The translations under genes and the position numbers were made by a program. From Streptomyces tuirus (GTDB lineage Bacteria; Actinomycetota; Actinomycetes; Streptomycetales; Streptomycetaceae): a stretch of 64,000 nt of DNA. Positions 7,754 to 16,052 of this stretch are shown one piece after another. The notes beneath the pieces were generated by a model. The model did not search any database. It had not been told where the DNA came from and worked only from the letters and a program-made list of their open reading frames with translations. Numbering within the stretch: the stretch's first letter is position 1; every line of letters starts with the position of its first letter. The DNA lies in the NCBI RefSeq assembly GCF_014701095.1, contig NZ_AP023439.1:6994001-7058000 (forward strand), in the 5' to 3' direction.

Positions 7754-8868
7754 TGGAGGACCTGATGGAGCCGGCCCCCGCCCCGGCGGCACGCGCGCGT
7801 GCCCGCCGACGTCCGGTCTTCCACTCCCTGCGGGTCGCCGCCGTGGACCCGCTGTGCGAGGACGCGGCAGCCGTCAGCTTCGACATCCCGGCCGACCTGG
7901 CCGAGGAGTTCGCCTTCATGCCCGGCCAGTCCCTCACCCTGCGCCGCGACATCGACGGCCGGGACGAGCGCCGCTCCTACTCGATCTGCGCCCCCGCCGG
8001 CACCACCCCGCGCATCGGCGTCCGCGTGGTGCCGGGCGGCCTGTTCTCCTCCTGGCTCGTGCGGGACGTACGCCCCGGTGACACCGTCGAGGTGATGGCA
8101 CCCACCGGCGCCTTCACCCCCGACCTCACCACCCACGGCCACCACGTCCTGATCGCCGCAGGCTCCGGCATCACACCCATGGTCTCCATCGCCGAGTCCG
8201 TCCTGGCCTCCGACTCCCGCTCGCGCGTCACCCTCCTCTACGGCAACCGCCGTACCGGCACGGTGATGTTCGCCGACGACCTCGCCGACCTGAAGGACCT
8301 CTACCCGACGCGGTTCCAGCTCGCCCACGTCCTGTCCCGCGAGCCCCGCGAGGCCGAGGTGCTCTCCGGCCGCCTCGACGCCCAGCGGCTCTCCGCCCTC
8401 GTCGACGCCCTGGTCGACGTGGAGTCCGCCGACCACTGGTGGCTGTGCGGCCCGCACGGCATGGTCCGCGCCGCCCAGGAGGTCCTCGCCGGCCTCGACG
8501 TGCCCGCCGACCGCGTCCACCAGGAGCTCTTCTACGCCGACGACGAGCCCGTCCGCGAGGTCCATCACGCCGAGACCGGCCCCACCGGCCCCGTCAGCCA
8601 GGTCACCGTCACCCTCGACGGCCGCTCCACCACCTCGGCCCTGCCCCGCGAACGGACCATCCTCGAAGGCGCCCAGCAGACCCGCCCCGACCTGCCCTTC
8701 GCCTGCAAGGGCGGCGTCTGCGGCACCTGCCGCGCCCTGGTCACCGACGGCAAGGCCGACATGCGCCGCAACTTCGCCCTCGAACCGTCCGAGGTCGACG
8801 CCGGCTACGTCCTCACCTGCCAGTCGTTCCCGGTGTCCGAGGAGCTGACGGTGGACTTCGACACCTGA
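7753..8868 (+). CDS. paaE: phenylacetyl-CoA epoxidase reductase PaaE
   Basis: A 371-residue reductase with an N-terminal FAD/NAD(P)-binding module (RRSYSICAP flavin motif near residue 75; AAGSGITPM nucleotide motif) and a C-terminal plant-type 2Fe-2S domain with CKGGVCGTCRA and a final Cys in LTCQSFP. It passes electrons from NADPH to the PaaA diiron site. The ATG overlaps the paaD stop. Its 3' end overlaps the convergent acyltransferase gene by 64 bp, an antisense overlap that leaves no room for a separate terminator. Confidence 0.94.
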   Translation: MEDLMEPAPAPAARARARRRPVFHSLRVAAVDPLCEDAAAVSFDIPADLAEEFAFMPGQSLTLRRDIDGRDERRSYSICAPAGTTPRIGVRVVPGGLFSSWLVRDVRPGDTVEVMAPTGAFTPDLTTHGHHVLIAAGSGITPMVSIAESVLASDSRSRVTLLYGNRRTGTVMFADDLADLKDLYPTRFQLAHVLSREPREAEVLSGRLDAQRLSALVDALVDVESADHWWLCGPHGMVRAAQEVLAGLDVPADRVHQELFYADDEPVREVHHAETGPTGPVSQVTVTLDGRSTTSALPRERTILEGAQQTRPDLPFACKGGVCGTCRALVTDGKADMRRNFALEPSEVDAGYVLTCQSFPVSEELTVDFDT

Positions 8869-10049
8869 GCCCGCGGACGGCGGGCAAGCCGGCGGCCACA
8901 GGCCTGACCAGGCATCTCGACATACCGGTGGGTCAGTACGCACAAGGGCAACAGGAGGGCGAAGAAGGCCACTTCGAGCCCGGCGTGGTCGTCGTGCCTG
9001 CGTCCGGCGGTGCCGTCGATCACCGCGAGCAGCACCGGATGCACCAGGTAGACCGAGTAGCTGACCGCTCCCAGGCCGGTCAGCGGTCGCGGTACGCGCC
9101 GGTCGCGCCACGCCCATCCCGCCGCGAAGGTGAGCACGGCCAGCAGGAACGCCGTGATCCAGCCGCGCCGTGTGAAGTGGTGGCCGTCGCCGTACCGGTA
9201 GGCACTTCCCACGGCACAGGCGACCACCACTACGGCGGTGCCTCCCGCGCGGCGCCAGGTGCCAAGCCCTCGCTCGGCACGATGGACCGCGGTGCCGAGG
9301 AACATGACGGCGAGGATCACCAGGCCCTCCCACAACGGGACCGTGCCGTTGAACGCGACGAGCACGAGCCCCAGCGCCCCGCCCAGCACACCCCCGAACA
9401 CCCGCGGCCCGGGTGAGCCCGAGCTCGCACAGCACAGGGCCGCCCCCATGGCGGCCGCCGCGAAGGCGATCAGCGGGCCGGTGCCGACCAGGCCGGACAG
9501 CGCGGAAACCGGCAGTACGGCACCCGCCGTCGCGCTCACTCCCGCGAGGACCGCCAAGGCGATCGCGACCGCCGACGACCGCTGGTGCAGCCGCACCGTG
9601 AAGAGCGCGACGACCAGCAGGTAGAAGCACATCTCGTACGAGAGCGTCCAGAGGACGAGCAGGGCATTGGGCGTCCCCAGGAGCTCCTGGAGCATGGTGA
9701 CGTGCGCGACGGCCACGGCGACCGGACTCTGCGAACCGAAGTCCCGCACCGTGGAGAGCCCCAGGAGGTCGACGGCAACCAGGACCGTGACGACGGCCGC
9801 CCACAGCGGGTACACCCGGAAGACGCGGCCGATCCAGAACGTCCGTACACAGCCCCGGCGTTCCAGCGATGCCGGGATGATGTATCCGCTGACCAGGAAG
9901 AACACCATGATGCCGTAGCGGCTGGTGTTGAACTGCGGCATCAGCTCCGCCCGGAAATCCGGCATGAAGGTGTGCGACGAGTGGTCGAACACCACGACGA
10001 GCGCGGCCAGTCCACGCAACGCGTCGAGCCAGCCCAGCCGCGCGCTCAC
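8805..10049 (-). CDS. acyltransferase 3 family membrane protein
   Basis: A 414-residue polytopic protein with about ten membrane segments. The start VSARLGWLDALRGLAALVVVFDHSSH is the classic acyltransferase-3 N-terminus (R/H catalytic region), followed by FFLVSGYIIPASL and YSVYLVHPVLL near the end. Such enzymes O-acetylate or otherwise acylate surface sugars, lipids or antibiotics; the substrate is unknown. The GTG start overlaps the stop of the upstream membrane gene (GTGA), so it is the third gene of a sigma factor operon. It could modify the envelope in response to the ECF signal. Confidence 0.85.
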   Translation of the reverse strand: MSARLGWLDALRGLAALVVVFDHSSHTFMPDFRAELMPQFNTSRYGIMVFFLVSGYIIPASLERRGCVRTFWIGRVFRVYPLWAAVVTVLVAVDLLGLSTVRDFGSQSPVAVAVAHVTMLQELLGTPNALLVLWTLSYEMCFYLLVVALFTVRLHQRSSAVAIALAVLAGVSATAGAVLPVSALSGLVGTGPLIAFAAAAMGAALCCASSGSPGPRVFGGVLGGALGLVLVAFNGTVPLWEGLVILAVMFLGTAVHRAERGLGTWRRAGGTAVVVVACAVGSAYRYGDGHHFTRRGWITAFLLAVLTFAAGWAWRDRRVPRPLTGLGAVSYSVYLVHPVLLAVIDGTAGRRHDDHAGLEVAFFALLLPLCVLTHRYVEMPGQACGRRLARRPRAQVSKSTVSSSDTGNDWQVRT

Positions 10050-10573
10050 CGTGTGCAGGGCCGCACCTCGTAGTACTCGATCTCGTCCCTGGGCACCGGC
10101 TCGCCCCAGGAGTTCTCGATCACCAGCGTGCTGCCCCGGCGCAGGGTGACGGGCCAGGCGCGGATGGGGTCGCCCTCGGCGGTGAGAACCATGACCCGGG
10201 GGATGTCCCACGAGCTGCACGCGTCCTGGGGAGCGACCACGTCCACGTGGATGCCCCACGGGCGCACGCGTTCCGCGAGTTCCAGTTGGTCGTCGATGCC
10301 GAAGCCCTGCTTGACGGTGAGTTCGATACTGCCGTTGTCGTGGCGCTCCACCGCGAACGCGCTGGACTCGGCGGGCGAGCCGGGCACCACCACCGCGGCG
10401 GCCCACGCCGCGGCACAGGCCGCCACCACCACGGCGATCCGGCGCGGGGCGAACCAGCGACGCACCGCATCCGTCACCCTGCCCGGGTCCGCCCCGGCCC
10501 CGGCCCCGGCCCCGCGCAGCTCGATCTCCCTCTTCAGCTCACCGAGCAGCCGGTCCTCGAACCTCGTCGTCAT
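10046..10573 (-). CDS. single-pass membrane protein, probable partner of the ECF sigma factor
   Basis: A 175-residue protein with a charged N-terminal segment (MTTRFEDRLLGELKREIELRG), one membrane helix around residues 48-66 (IAVVVAACAAAWAAAVVV) and an extracytoplasmic domain. No zinc-binding anti-sigma motif (HxxxCxxC) is present. Position directly after the ECF sigma gene, with an ATGA overlap, suggests an anti-sigma or sensor role, but this is inferred from context only. Confidence 0.6.
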   Translation of the reverse strand: MTTRFEDRLLGELKREIELRGAGAGAGADPGRVTDAVRRWFAPRRIAVVVAACAAAWAAAVVVPGSPAESSAFAVERHDNGSIELTVKQGFGIDDQLELAERVRPWGIHVDVVAPQDACSSWDIPRVMVLTAEGDPIRAWPVTLRRGSTLVIENSWGEPVPRDEIEYYEVRPCTR

Positions 10574-11175
10574 GCTTCCCCCCTCGCCACGTACACCAGC
10601 GATCCCTCCGCCGACCGAGCGGTCCGGCGGTCCGTCTCCTCGCGCAGCGCCTTGCGCGCCCGGTGCAGCCGGACCCGGGCCGTGACCTGGCGGATGCCCA
10701 GCGCGGCCGCGGCCTCGGTGACCGTGAGCTGGTCGACCGCGATCAGTTCCATGACGGCCCGCTCGCCCTCGGGCAACCTCGACAGCGCGTCCAGGACGCG
10801 CCGCCCGGGGCTCTCCGCGTCGAGCTTGTCCTCGATGCGGGCGATGTCGTCGGGCTCCAGCAACCGCCGCCCCGAGATGCGCAGATCGCGTGCGGTCTCC
10901 CGGGCGACCCGGCGACGCTCCGACGACACCACGTTGCGGGCGATGCCGTACAGCCATGCGGTCTCGCTGCCGAGGCGCGGCCGGTACGTGCCGGCCGAGT
11001 CGAGGACGGCGAGGAATATCTCGGCCGTCAGGTCGGCCGCCGTGTGCGGGTCGTCCACCCGGCGGGCCACGAAACGCAGCACCGCGTCGACATGGCGCCG
11101 GTAGAACTCCTCGAAGAGCCGCGGGTCACCGACCGTCGCAGCGGGCCCACTCCGTAACCGTTCCGCGTCGTCCAC
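10570..11175 (-). CDS. ECF RNA polymerase sigma factor
   Basis: A 201-residue sigma-70 group 4 factor. Region 2 is visible at about residues 20-90 (FEEFYRRHVDAVLRFVARRVDD, then SETAWLYGIARNVV), and region 4 at 135-185 (LSRLPEGERAVMELIAVDQLTVTEAAAALGI). GTG at 11175 with an AAGGGGAGA ribosome site is preferred over the longer open frame. It is followed by a membrane protein and an acyltransferase with four-base overlaps, implying a three-gene envelope-response operon. Confidence 0.85.
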   Translation of the reverse strand: MDDAERLRSGPAATVGDPRLFEEFYRRHVDAVLRFVARRVDDPHTAADLTAEIFLAVLDSAGTYRPRLGSETAWLYGIARNVVSSERRRVARETARDLRISGRRLLEPDDIARIEDKLDAESPGRRVLDALSRLPEGERAVMELIAVDQLTVTEAAAALGIRQVTARVRLHRARKALREETDRRTARSAEGSLVYVARGEA

Positions 11176-11239
11176 ACGTGTCTCCCCTTCTCGTCGACAG
11201 GTGCCTGTCACTTGTTCTTGGAACGGAACGCGAAAAGCG

Positions 11240-12886
11240 TTACAGGGGGCGGGCTCCCCGGCCGGCGCGCAGCACCCGCAACGCCGTGAGCGCCACGTGG
11301 AGTTCCGTGCGGCGGTCACCGGATTCGAGGTCGGTGTCGAGGAGACGCTCGATGGTGCGCAGGCGCTGGTACATGGTCTCCCTGGACAGGCCGCCGCGAC
11401 GGGCCGCCGTGGTCTTGTTGCCGGCGGCGTCGAGGTAGTGGCCCAGGGTCGCCAGCAGATCGGTGCCGTGCCGGGTGTCGTGGTCGACGAGCCGGCTCAG
11501 CCGCCGCTCCGTGTAGTCCTGGATCCGGGTGTCCTCGCGCAGCGCGTACAGCAGCCGGCGCAGGTCGATGTCCGGCAGCTCGTGGAAGGAGCGGTCCGCG
11601 GGCAGGGCCTGGCCGGGCGGGGTGGCCTCTATGACCCGGGCCGCCTCCCGGAAGGAACGTGCGGTGTCGGCGAGGTCCGCCACCTCCGAGCCGGCGCCGA
11701 TGATCGCCTCCGGGGCCAGCGCCAGCGCGGTGCGGCTCAGCCGTTCGGCCACGGGCCGCCAGGGCCGGTCGGGGCGCAGGGCCAGCAGGACGCCGAGACG
11801 GCCGGGGGAGAGCTCGCCGACCAGGGCCGGGACCCCGGTCGACCTCAGCTCCCGGTGCAGCCGGGCTTCCGGCTCCGCGTCCTCCCCGCCGGGACCCGGA
11901 TCCACGAGGACCGCCACGAAGACGGCCTCCGTGGGCAGCCCCAGCGCGGCGCAGCGGGCGCGGACGTCCTCGGCGGAGTGGTGGCGCTGCTCCGCCAGCT
12001 CCCGCAGGACGGTGCGGTGGGCCGTGTGCTCCCACGGCGTGGAGTGGATGAGCCGGGCCACGGTCAGGGCCATCGCCGTCCGCTCCAGGACGGTGACGTG
12101 CTCCGGACCGAAGGGCGCCCCGGCGGCGGGCAGCATCGCCAGACGCCCCCAGCGTTCCCCCTGGTAGGAGACGGGCGCGGTGAGCCACCCCTCCGGGCCG
12201 CCCACCTCCGTGCGGTCGCCGGGCTCGGCCGCCCGGGAGCGCCGCTCCCAGTCCCCGAGCGCCTCCTCCACCGTGCTCCCCGACGGCTCGCAGATCAGTG
12301 CCTGGTGCACCAGGTTCTCCAGCACGACCGTCCGGCCGCTCATCTCCGCCGCCGCGCGCACCACCTCCTGCGGCCCCGCCCCACGCAGCGTCAGGGCTGT
12401 GAACGCCTCGTGGATCCGCTGCGTCCGCCGCATCGCGTCGGCCTGGTTGCCGAGGATCAGCGCGTGCACGACCTGGGTGACCTCCAGGAAGTTGACGTCC
12501 CGGGCGAGGGTGACCAGGGGGAGTCCCCGGGCCCGGCAGGCCTGCACGAGGGCGTCGGGCGGCCGGTGGTAGCGCCGTACGAGTTCGATGACCAGGGCGG
12601 CCGCTCCCACTTCGGTGAGTTCGTCGACGTACCGGCGGACGCCCGCTGCGTCCTCGGGCAGCGGCATGCCGGTGGTCAGGACCAGCTCGCCGCCCTTGAG
12701 GAAGGAGGCCGGGTCCGTCAGCTCGGTGATGTGCACCCAGCGCACCGGCTGGTCCAACTGAGCCAGTCCCGTGACGACTTGGGGCTGTCCGGCGGCCAGG
12801 ACCGGCAGGGCCAGGACGTCGGCGAGGGTGGGTGCGCGACCGGCGGGGGCGGGATCAGGGCCGGCCGTCGGGGGGTGCTGGTTCAC
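11240..12886 (-). CDS. PucR family transcriptional regulator, probable gab regulator
   Basis: A 548-residue regulator with an N-terminal PucR domain (about residues 18-140), a middle GGDEF-like CdaR region and a C-terminal PucR helix-turn-helix (LLATLGHYLDAAGNKTTAARR, then LSRETMYQRLRTIERLL). It uses a GTG start with a GGGAGG ribosome site. It is divergent from gabT, a common arrangement in which the PucR protein senses GABA or a related amine and activates the catabolic genes. The target is inferred from position. Confidence 0.85.
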   Translation of the reverse strand: MNQHPPTAGPDPAPAGRAPTLADVLALPVLAAGQPQVVTGLAQLDQPVRWVHITELTDPASFLKGGELVLTTGMPLPEDAAGVRRYVDELTEVGAAALVIELVRRYHRPPDALVQACRARGLPLVTLARDVNFLEVTQVVHALILGNQADAMRRTQRIHEAFTALTLRGAGPQEVVRAAAEMSGRTVVLENLVHQALICEPSGSTVEEALGDWERRSRAAEPGDRTEVGGPEGWLTAPVSYQGERWGRLAMLPAAGAPFGPEHVTVLERTAMALTVARLIHSTPWEHTAHRTVLRELAEQRHHSAEDVRARCAALGLPTEAVFVAVLVDPGPGGEDAEPEARLHRELRSTGVPALVGELSPGRLGVLLALRPDRPWRPVAERLSRTALALAPEAIIGAGSEVADLADTARSFREAARVIEATPPGQALPADRSFHELPDIDLRRLLYALREDTRIQDYTERRLSRLVDHDTRHGTDLLATLGHYLDAAGNKTTAARRGGLSRETMYQRLRTIERLLDTDLESGDRRTELHVALTALRVLRAGRGARPL

Positions 12887-12983
12887 GGTGCCTCCCTGCG
12901 TGCCCGGTCACTCTGACAAGCGGGGCTGACCTGCGCAAGAGCGGTTCACGGGTGGGACAGGGGGTGCCCGGGGGGTCCGGCGG

Positions 12984-13033
12984 TTGACACAACGTCCGAA
13001 CAACGGGTTCCGGCCGGACACATCACGCGTTGT
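12984..13033 (+). promoter_or_regulatory. gabT upstream region with ACAACG/CGTTGT repeats
   Basis: A TTGACA hexamer at 12984 overlaps the first of two ACAACG half-sites (12989 and 13000), and an inverted CGTTGT lies at 13028. The cluster lies between the divergent PucR gene and gabT and could be the PucR binding region. No clear -10 is visible at the usual distance. Confidence 0.35.
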
Positions 13034-13112
13034 CGGGCGCCGCCGCGGCTTGGATGCTCGGCACCGGAGCTGAGCCACGCAACCACACCTCGTCGTACGG
13101 CCGGGAGACACC

Positions 13113-14381
13113 ATGACCGCACTGTCGCCGCACCTTCGCCAGGCCACGCCCGTCGTGGCGGCCCGGGGCGAGGGCGTCCACCTCTACGGTGAGGACGGCC
13201 GCCGCTACCTCGACTTCACCGCCGGCATCGGCGTCACCAGCACCGGGCACTGTCACCCCAAGGTCGTGGCGGCGGCGCAGGAGCAGGTGGGCACGCTGAT
13301 CCACGGCCAGTACACGACCGTGATGCACCAGCCGCTGCGCCGCCTCGTCGACAAGCTGGGCGAGGTGCTGCCGGCCGGCCTGGACAGTCTGTTCTTCACC
13401 AACTCCGGCAGCGAGGCCGTCGAGTCGGCACTGCGGCTGGCCCGCCAGGCGACCGGCCGGCCGAACGTCGTCGTCTGCCACGGCGGCTTCCACGGCCGTA
13501 CGGTCGCCGCCGCCTCCATGACCACCTCCGGCATCCGCTTCCGCTCCGGGTTCTCCCCGCTGATGAGCGGCGTGGTCGTCACCCCCTTCCCGACCGCCTA
13601 CCGCTACGGCTGGGACGAGGAGACGGCGACGCGCTTCGCCCTCAAGGAGCTCGACTACACCCTCCAGACGATCTCCTCGCCCGCCGACACGGCGGCGATC
13701 ATCGTCGAGCCGGTGCTCGGCGAGGGCGGCTACGTCCCCGCGAACCGCGCCTTCCTGGAAGGCCTGCGCGAGCGGGCGGACCGGCACGGCTTCCTCCTGA
13801 TCCTCGACGAGGTGCAGACCGGCGTCGGCCGCACCGGCCGCTTCTGGGGCCACGACCACTTCGGCGTCACCCCCGACATCCTCGTCACCGCCAAGGGCCT
13901 GGCCAGCGGCTTCCCCCTCTCCGGCATCGCCGCCTCCGAGGAACTGATGGCCAGGGCATGGCCCGGCTCGCAGGGCGGCACGTACGGCGCCAACGCCGTC
14001 GCCTGCGCCGCAGCCTGCGCGACGCTGGACGTCGTACGCGACGAGAAGCTCGTGGAGAACGCCGAGGCGATGGGCAAGAGGCTCCGCCAGGGACTGGAAG
14101 CCGTCGCCGACCGAACCCCGGGCATCGGCGACGTCCGCGGCCTCGGTCTCATGCTCGCCACCGAGTTCGTCACCGAGGACGGCGACCCCGACCCGGAGAC
14201 CGCCGCCCGCGTCCAGCGCGCCGCCGTCGACGAGGGCCTGCTCCTGCTGCTGTGCGGCGCCTGGAACCAGGTCGTCCGCATGATCCCGGCACTCGTGATC
14301 GACGAGACGGGCGTCGACGAGGGTCTCCAGGCCTGGACGAACGCGGTCGAGGCAGGCACGTCGGGATCCGGGGCCCGATGA
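13113..14381 (+). CDS. gabT: 4-aminobutyrate aminotransferase (class III, PLP-dependent)
   Basis: A 422-residue class-III aminotransferase. Landmarks are FTAGIGVTSTGHCHPKVV, NSGSEAVESALRLAR, the acidic LILDEVQTGVGRTG and the PLP lysine in ILVTAKGLASGFPLSGI. In GABA catabolism it moves the amino group to 2-oxoglutarate, giving succinate semialdehyde for the downstream dehydrogenase. Related acetylornithine/ornithine aminotransferases cannot be excluded, but the pairing with an aldehyde dehydrogenase and a PucR regulator favours GABA or a related omega-amine. The stop overlaps the start of a truncated oxidase frame (ATGA). Confidence 0.85.
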   Translation: MTALSPHLRQATPVVAARGEGVHLYGEDGRRYLDFTAGIGVTSTGHCHPKVVAAAQEQVGTLIHGQYTTVMHQPLRRLVDKLGEVLPAGLDSLFFTNSGSEAVESALRLARQATGRPNVVVCHGGFHGRTVAAASMTTSGIRFRSGFSPLMSGVVVTPFPTAYRYGWDEETATRFALKELDYTLQTISSPADTAAIIVEPVLGEGGYVPANRAFLEGLRERADRHGFLLILDEVQTGVGRTGRFWGHDHFGVTPDILVTAKGLASGFPLSGIAASEELMARAWPGSQGGTYGANAVACAAACATLDVVRDEKLVENAEAMGKRLRQGLEAVADRTPGIGDVRGLGLMLATEFVTEDGDPDPETAARVQRAAVDEGLLLLLCGAWNQVVRMIPALVIDETGVDEGLQAWTNAVEAGTSGSGAR

Positions 14382-14525
14382 CCACCGCCACCCGCGACCT
14401 GGCCGGTCTCATGGCCCGTGCCGCCGAGTTCGCGCCCGGTCCGCGGGTGGAGACCGGCCCGGGGGCCACCGGCCCCTACGCCTACGACGCCTCCGCTACC
14501 CCGCCGATCAACCAGGAGAGACGAC
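14378..14525 (+). pseudogene. N-terminal remnant of an FAD-linked oxidase gene
   Basis: An ATG that overlaps the gabT stop opens a frame reading MTTATRDLAGLMARAAEF, then PYAYDAS, the usual N-terminus of GlcD-type FAD-linked oxidases, where AYDAS precedes the FAD-binding PCMH domain. After about 40 codons similarity ends abruptly in the ribosome-site region of gabD; the frame then runs on inside gabD. The intact gene would be about ten times longer, so nearly all of it has been deleted, leaving a coupled stub between gabT and gabD. Confidence 0.5.
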
Positions 14526-15965
14526 ATGACCGAGGTACTGACTCAGTTGTTCATCGGCGGAGCCTGGGTGGACGCCGCGGACGGTGCCACCATGCCCGTC
14601 GACGACCCCGCCACCGGTGAGATCCTCTGCCACGTCGCCGACGCCGGCCCCAAGGACGCCCGGCTCGCGGAGGAGGCGGCCGTCCAGGCCCAGGCGGACT
14701 GGGCCCGCACCGCGCCCCGGGCACGTAGTGAAATCCTGCGCCGCGCACACGAGATCATCCTGGACCGCACCGACGAGCTGGCCCATCTGATGACCTCCGA
14801 GATGGGCAAGCCGCTCGCCGAGGCCCGGGGCGAGGTGGCCTACGCGGCCGAGTTCTTCCGCTGGTTCTCCGAGGAGGCCGTGCGGATCGACGGCGGCTGC
14901 GGTCTGCTGCCCGACGGCCGCAACCGCATGCTGCTCTCCCGTCGCCCGGTCGGCCCGTGCCTGCTGGTCACCCCGTGGAACTTCCCGCTGGCCATGGGCA
15001 CCCGCAAGATCGGCCCGGCCATCGCGGCGGGCTGCACGATGATCCTCAAGCCCGCCCCGCAGACCCCGCTGTCCAGCCTCGCGCTGGCCGGGATCCTCCA
15101 GGAGACGGGCCTGCCGGACGGGGTGCTGAACGTCGTCACCACCTCCCGCGCCGGCGAGGTGTGCGAGCCGCTGCTGCGCGGCGGCCGGATCCGCAAGCTG
15201 TCCTTCACCGGCTCCACCGCCGTGGGCCGCATCCTGCTGGCCCAGTGTGCCGACACCGTCGTACGCACCTCGATGGAGCTGGGCGGCAACGCCCCCTTCA
15301 TCGTCTTCGACGACGCCGACCTCGACGCGGCCGTGGACGGTGCGATGGTCGCCAAGATGCGCAACATGGGCGAGGCCTGCACGGCCGCGAACCGCTTCTT
15401 CGTGCACCGGTCGGTGGCCGAGGAGTTCGGGCGGCGGCTCGCCGAGCGGATGGGCGCGCTCGTGGTGGGGCCCGGCACCCGCGACGGCGTGGACGTCGGC
15501 CCGCTGATCGACGCCACCGGACGCGCCAAGGTGGAGGAGCTCGTCGCCGACGCGGTGGAGCGCGGCGCCGAGGTGCTCGTGGGAGGTCGAAGGCCGGAAG
15601 GGCCGGGCAACTTCTATCCGCCGACCGTGCTGGCCGGTGTCGATCCCGGGAGCCGTCTGATGGACACGGAGATCTTCGGCCCGGTCGCCGCGATCCTCAC
15701 CTTCGACGACGAGGAAGAGGTCCTGCGCCGGGCCAACGACACCCCCTGGGGGCTCGTCGGTTACGTCTTCACCCAGGGGCTCGATCGCGGCCTGCGCGTC
15801 AGCGAACGCCTGGAAGTGGGCATGGTCGGCCTCAACACCGGCCTCGTCTCCAACCCGGCGGCCCCCTTCGGCGGGGTCAAGCAGTCCGGACTCGGGCGTG
15901 AGGGCGGCCGGGTCGGGATCGAGGAGTTCCTGGAGTACCAGTACGTGGCCGTGCCCGTGCGATGA
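14526..15965 (+). CDS. gabD: NAD(P)-dependent succinate-semialdehyde dehydrogenase
   Basis: A 479-residue aldehyde dehydrogenase. Visible features are PWNFPLAMGTRKIGPAIAAG (cofactor binding), FTGSTAVGR, the catalytic glutamate in SMELGGNAPF, the catalytic cysteine in NMGEACTAANRF, and the C-terminal PFGGVKQSGLGREGG. The EACTAANR active site is typical of the GabD group. It oxidises succinate semialdehyde to succinate, completing GABA breakdown with GabT. A ribosome site (AGGAGAG) precedes ATG 14526. The oxidase remnant before it implies the operon once had three genes. Confidence 0.88.
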   Translation: MTEVLTQLFIGGAWVDAADGATMPVDDPATGEILCHVADAGPKDARLAEEAAVQAQADWARTAPRARSEILRRAHEIILDRTDELAHLMTSEMGKPLAEARGEVAYAAEFFRWFSEEAVRIDGGCGLLPDGRNRMLLSRRPVGPCLLVTPWNFPLAMGTRKIGPAIAAGCTMILKPAPQTPLSSLALAGILQETGLPDGVLNVVTTSRAGEVCEPLLRGGRIRKLSFTGSTAVGRILLAQCADTVVRTSMELGGNAPFIVFDDADLDAAVDGAMVAKMRNMGEACTAANRFFVHRSVAEEFGRRLAERMGALVVGPGTRDGVDVGPLIDATGRAKVEELVADAVERGAEVLVGGRRPEGPGNFYPPTVLAGVDPGSRLMDTEIFGPVAAILTFDDEEEVLRRANDTPWGLVGYVFTQGLDRGLRVSERLEVGMVGLNTGLVSNPAAPFGGVKQSGLGREGGRVGIEEFLEYQYVAVPVR

Positions 15966-15976
15966 AGCGGGGCCCT

Positions 15977-16006
15977 CATATGAAGGCATGAATGAGTCTT
16001 CATGTG
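15977..16006 (+). promoter_or_regulatory. ArsR/SmtB-like operator before the P-type ATPase
   Basis: The imperfect inverted repeat CATATGAAG-N12-CTTCATGTG (8 of 9 arm positions pair) lies about 50 bp before the ATPase start. This resembles the 12-2-12 type operators of metal-sensing ArsR/SmtB repressors. No arsR gene is adjacent; the nearest ArsR-like gene starts at 19797. Confidence 0.5.
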
Positions 16007-16052
16007 TTCCTGTATGGTGAGGGCGGAACGCGCCCCCGCCTGAAGGACCCTC

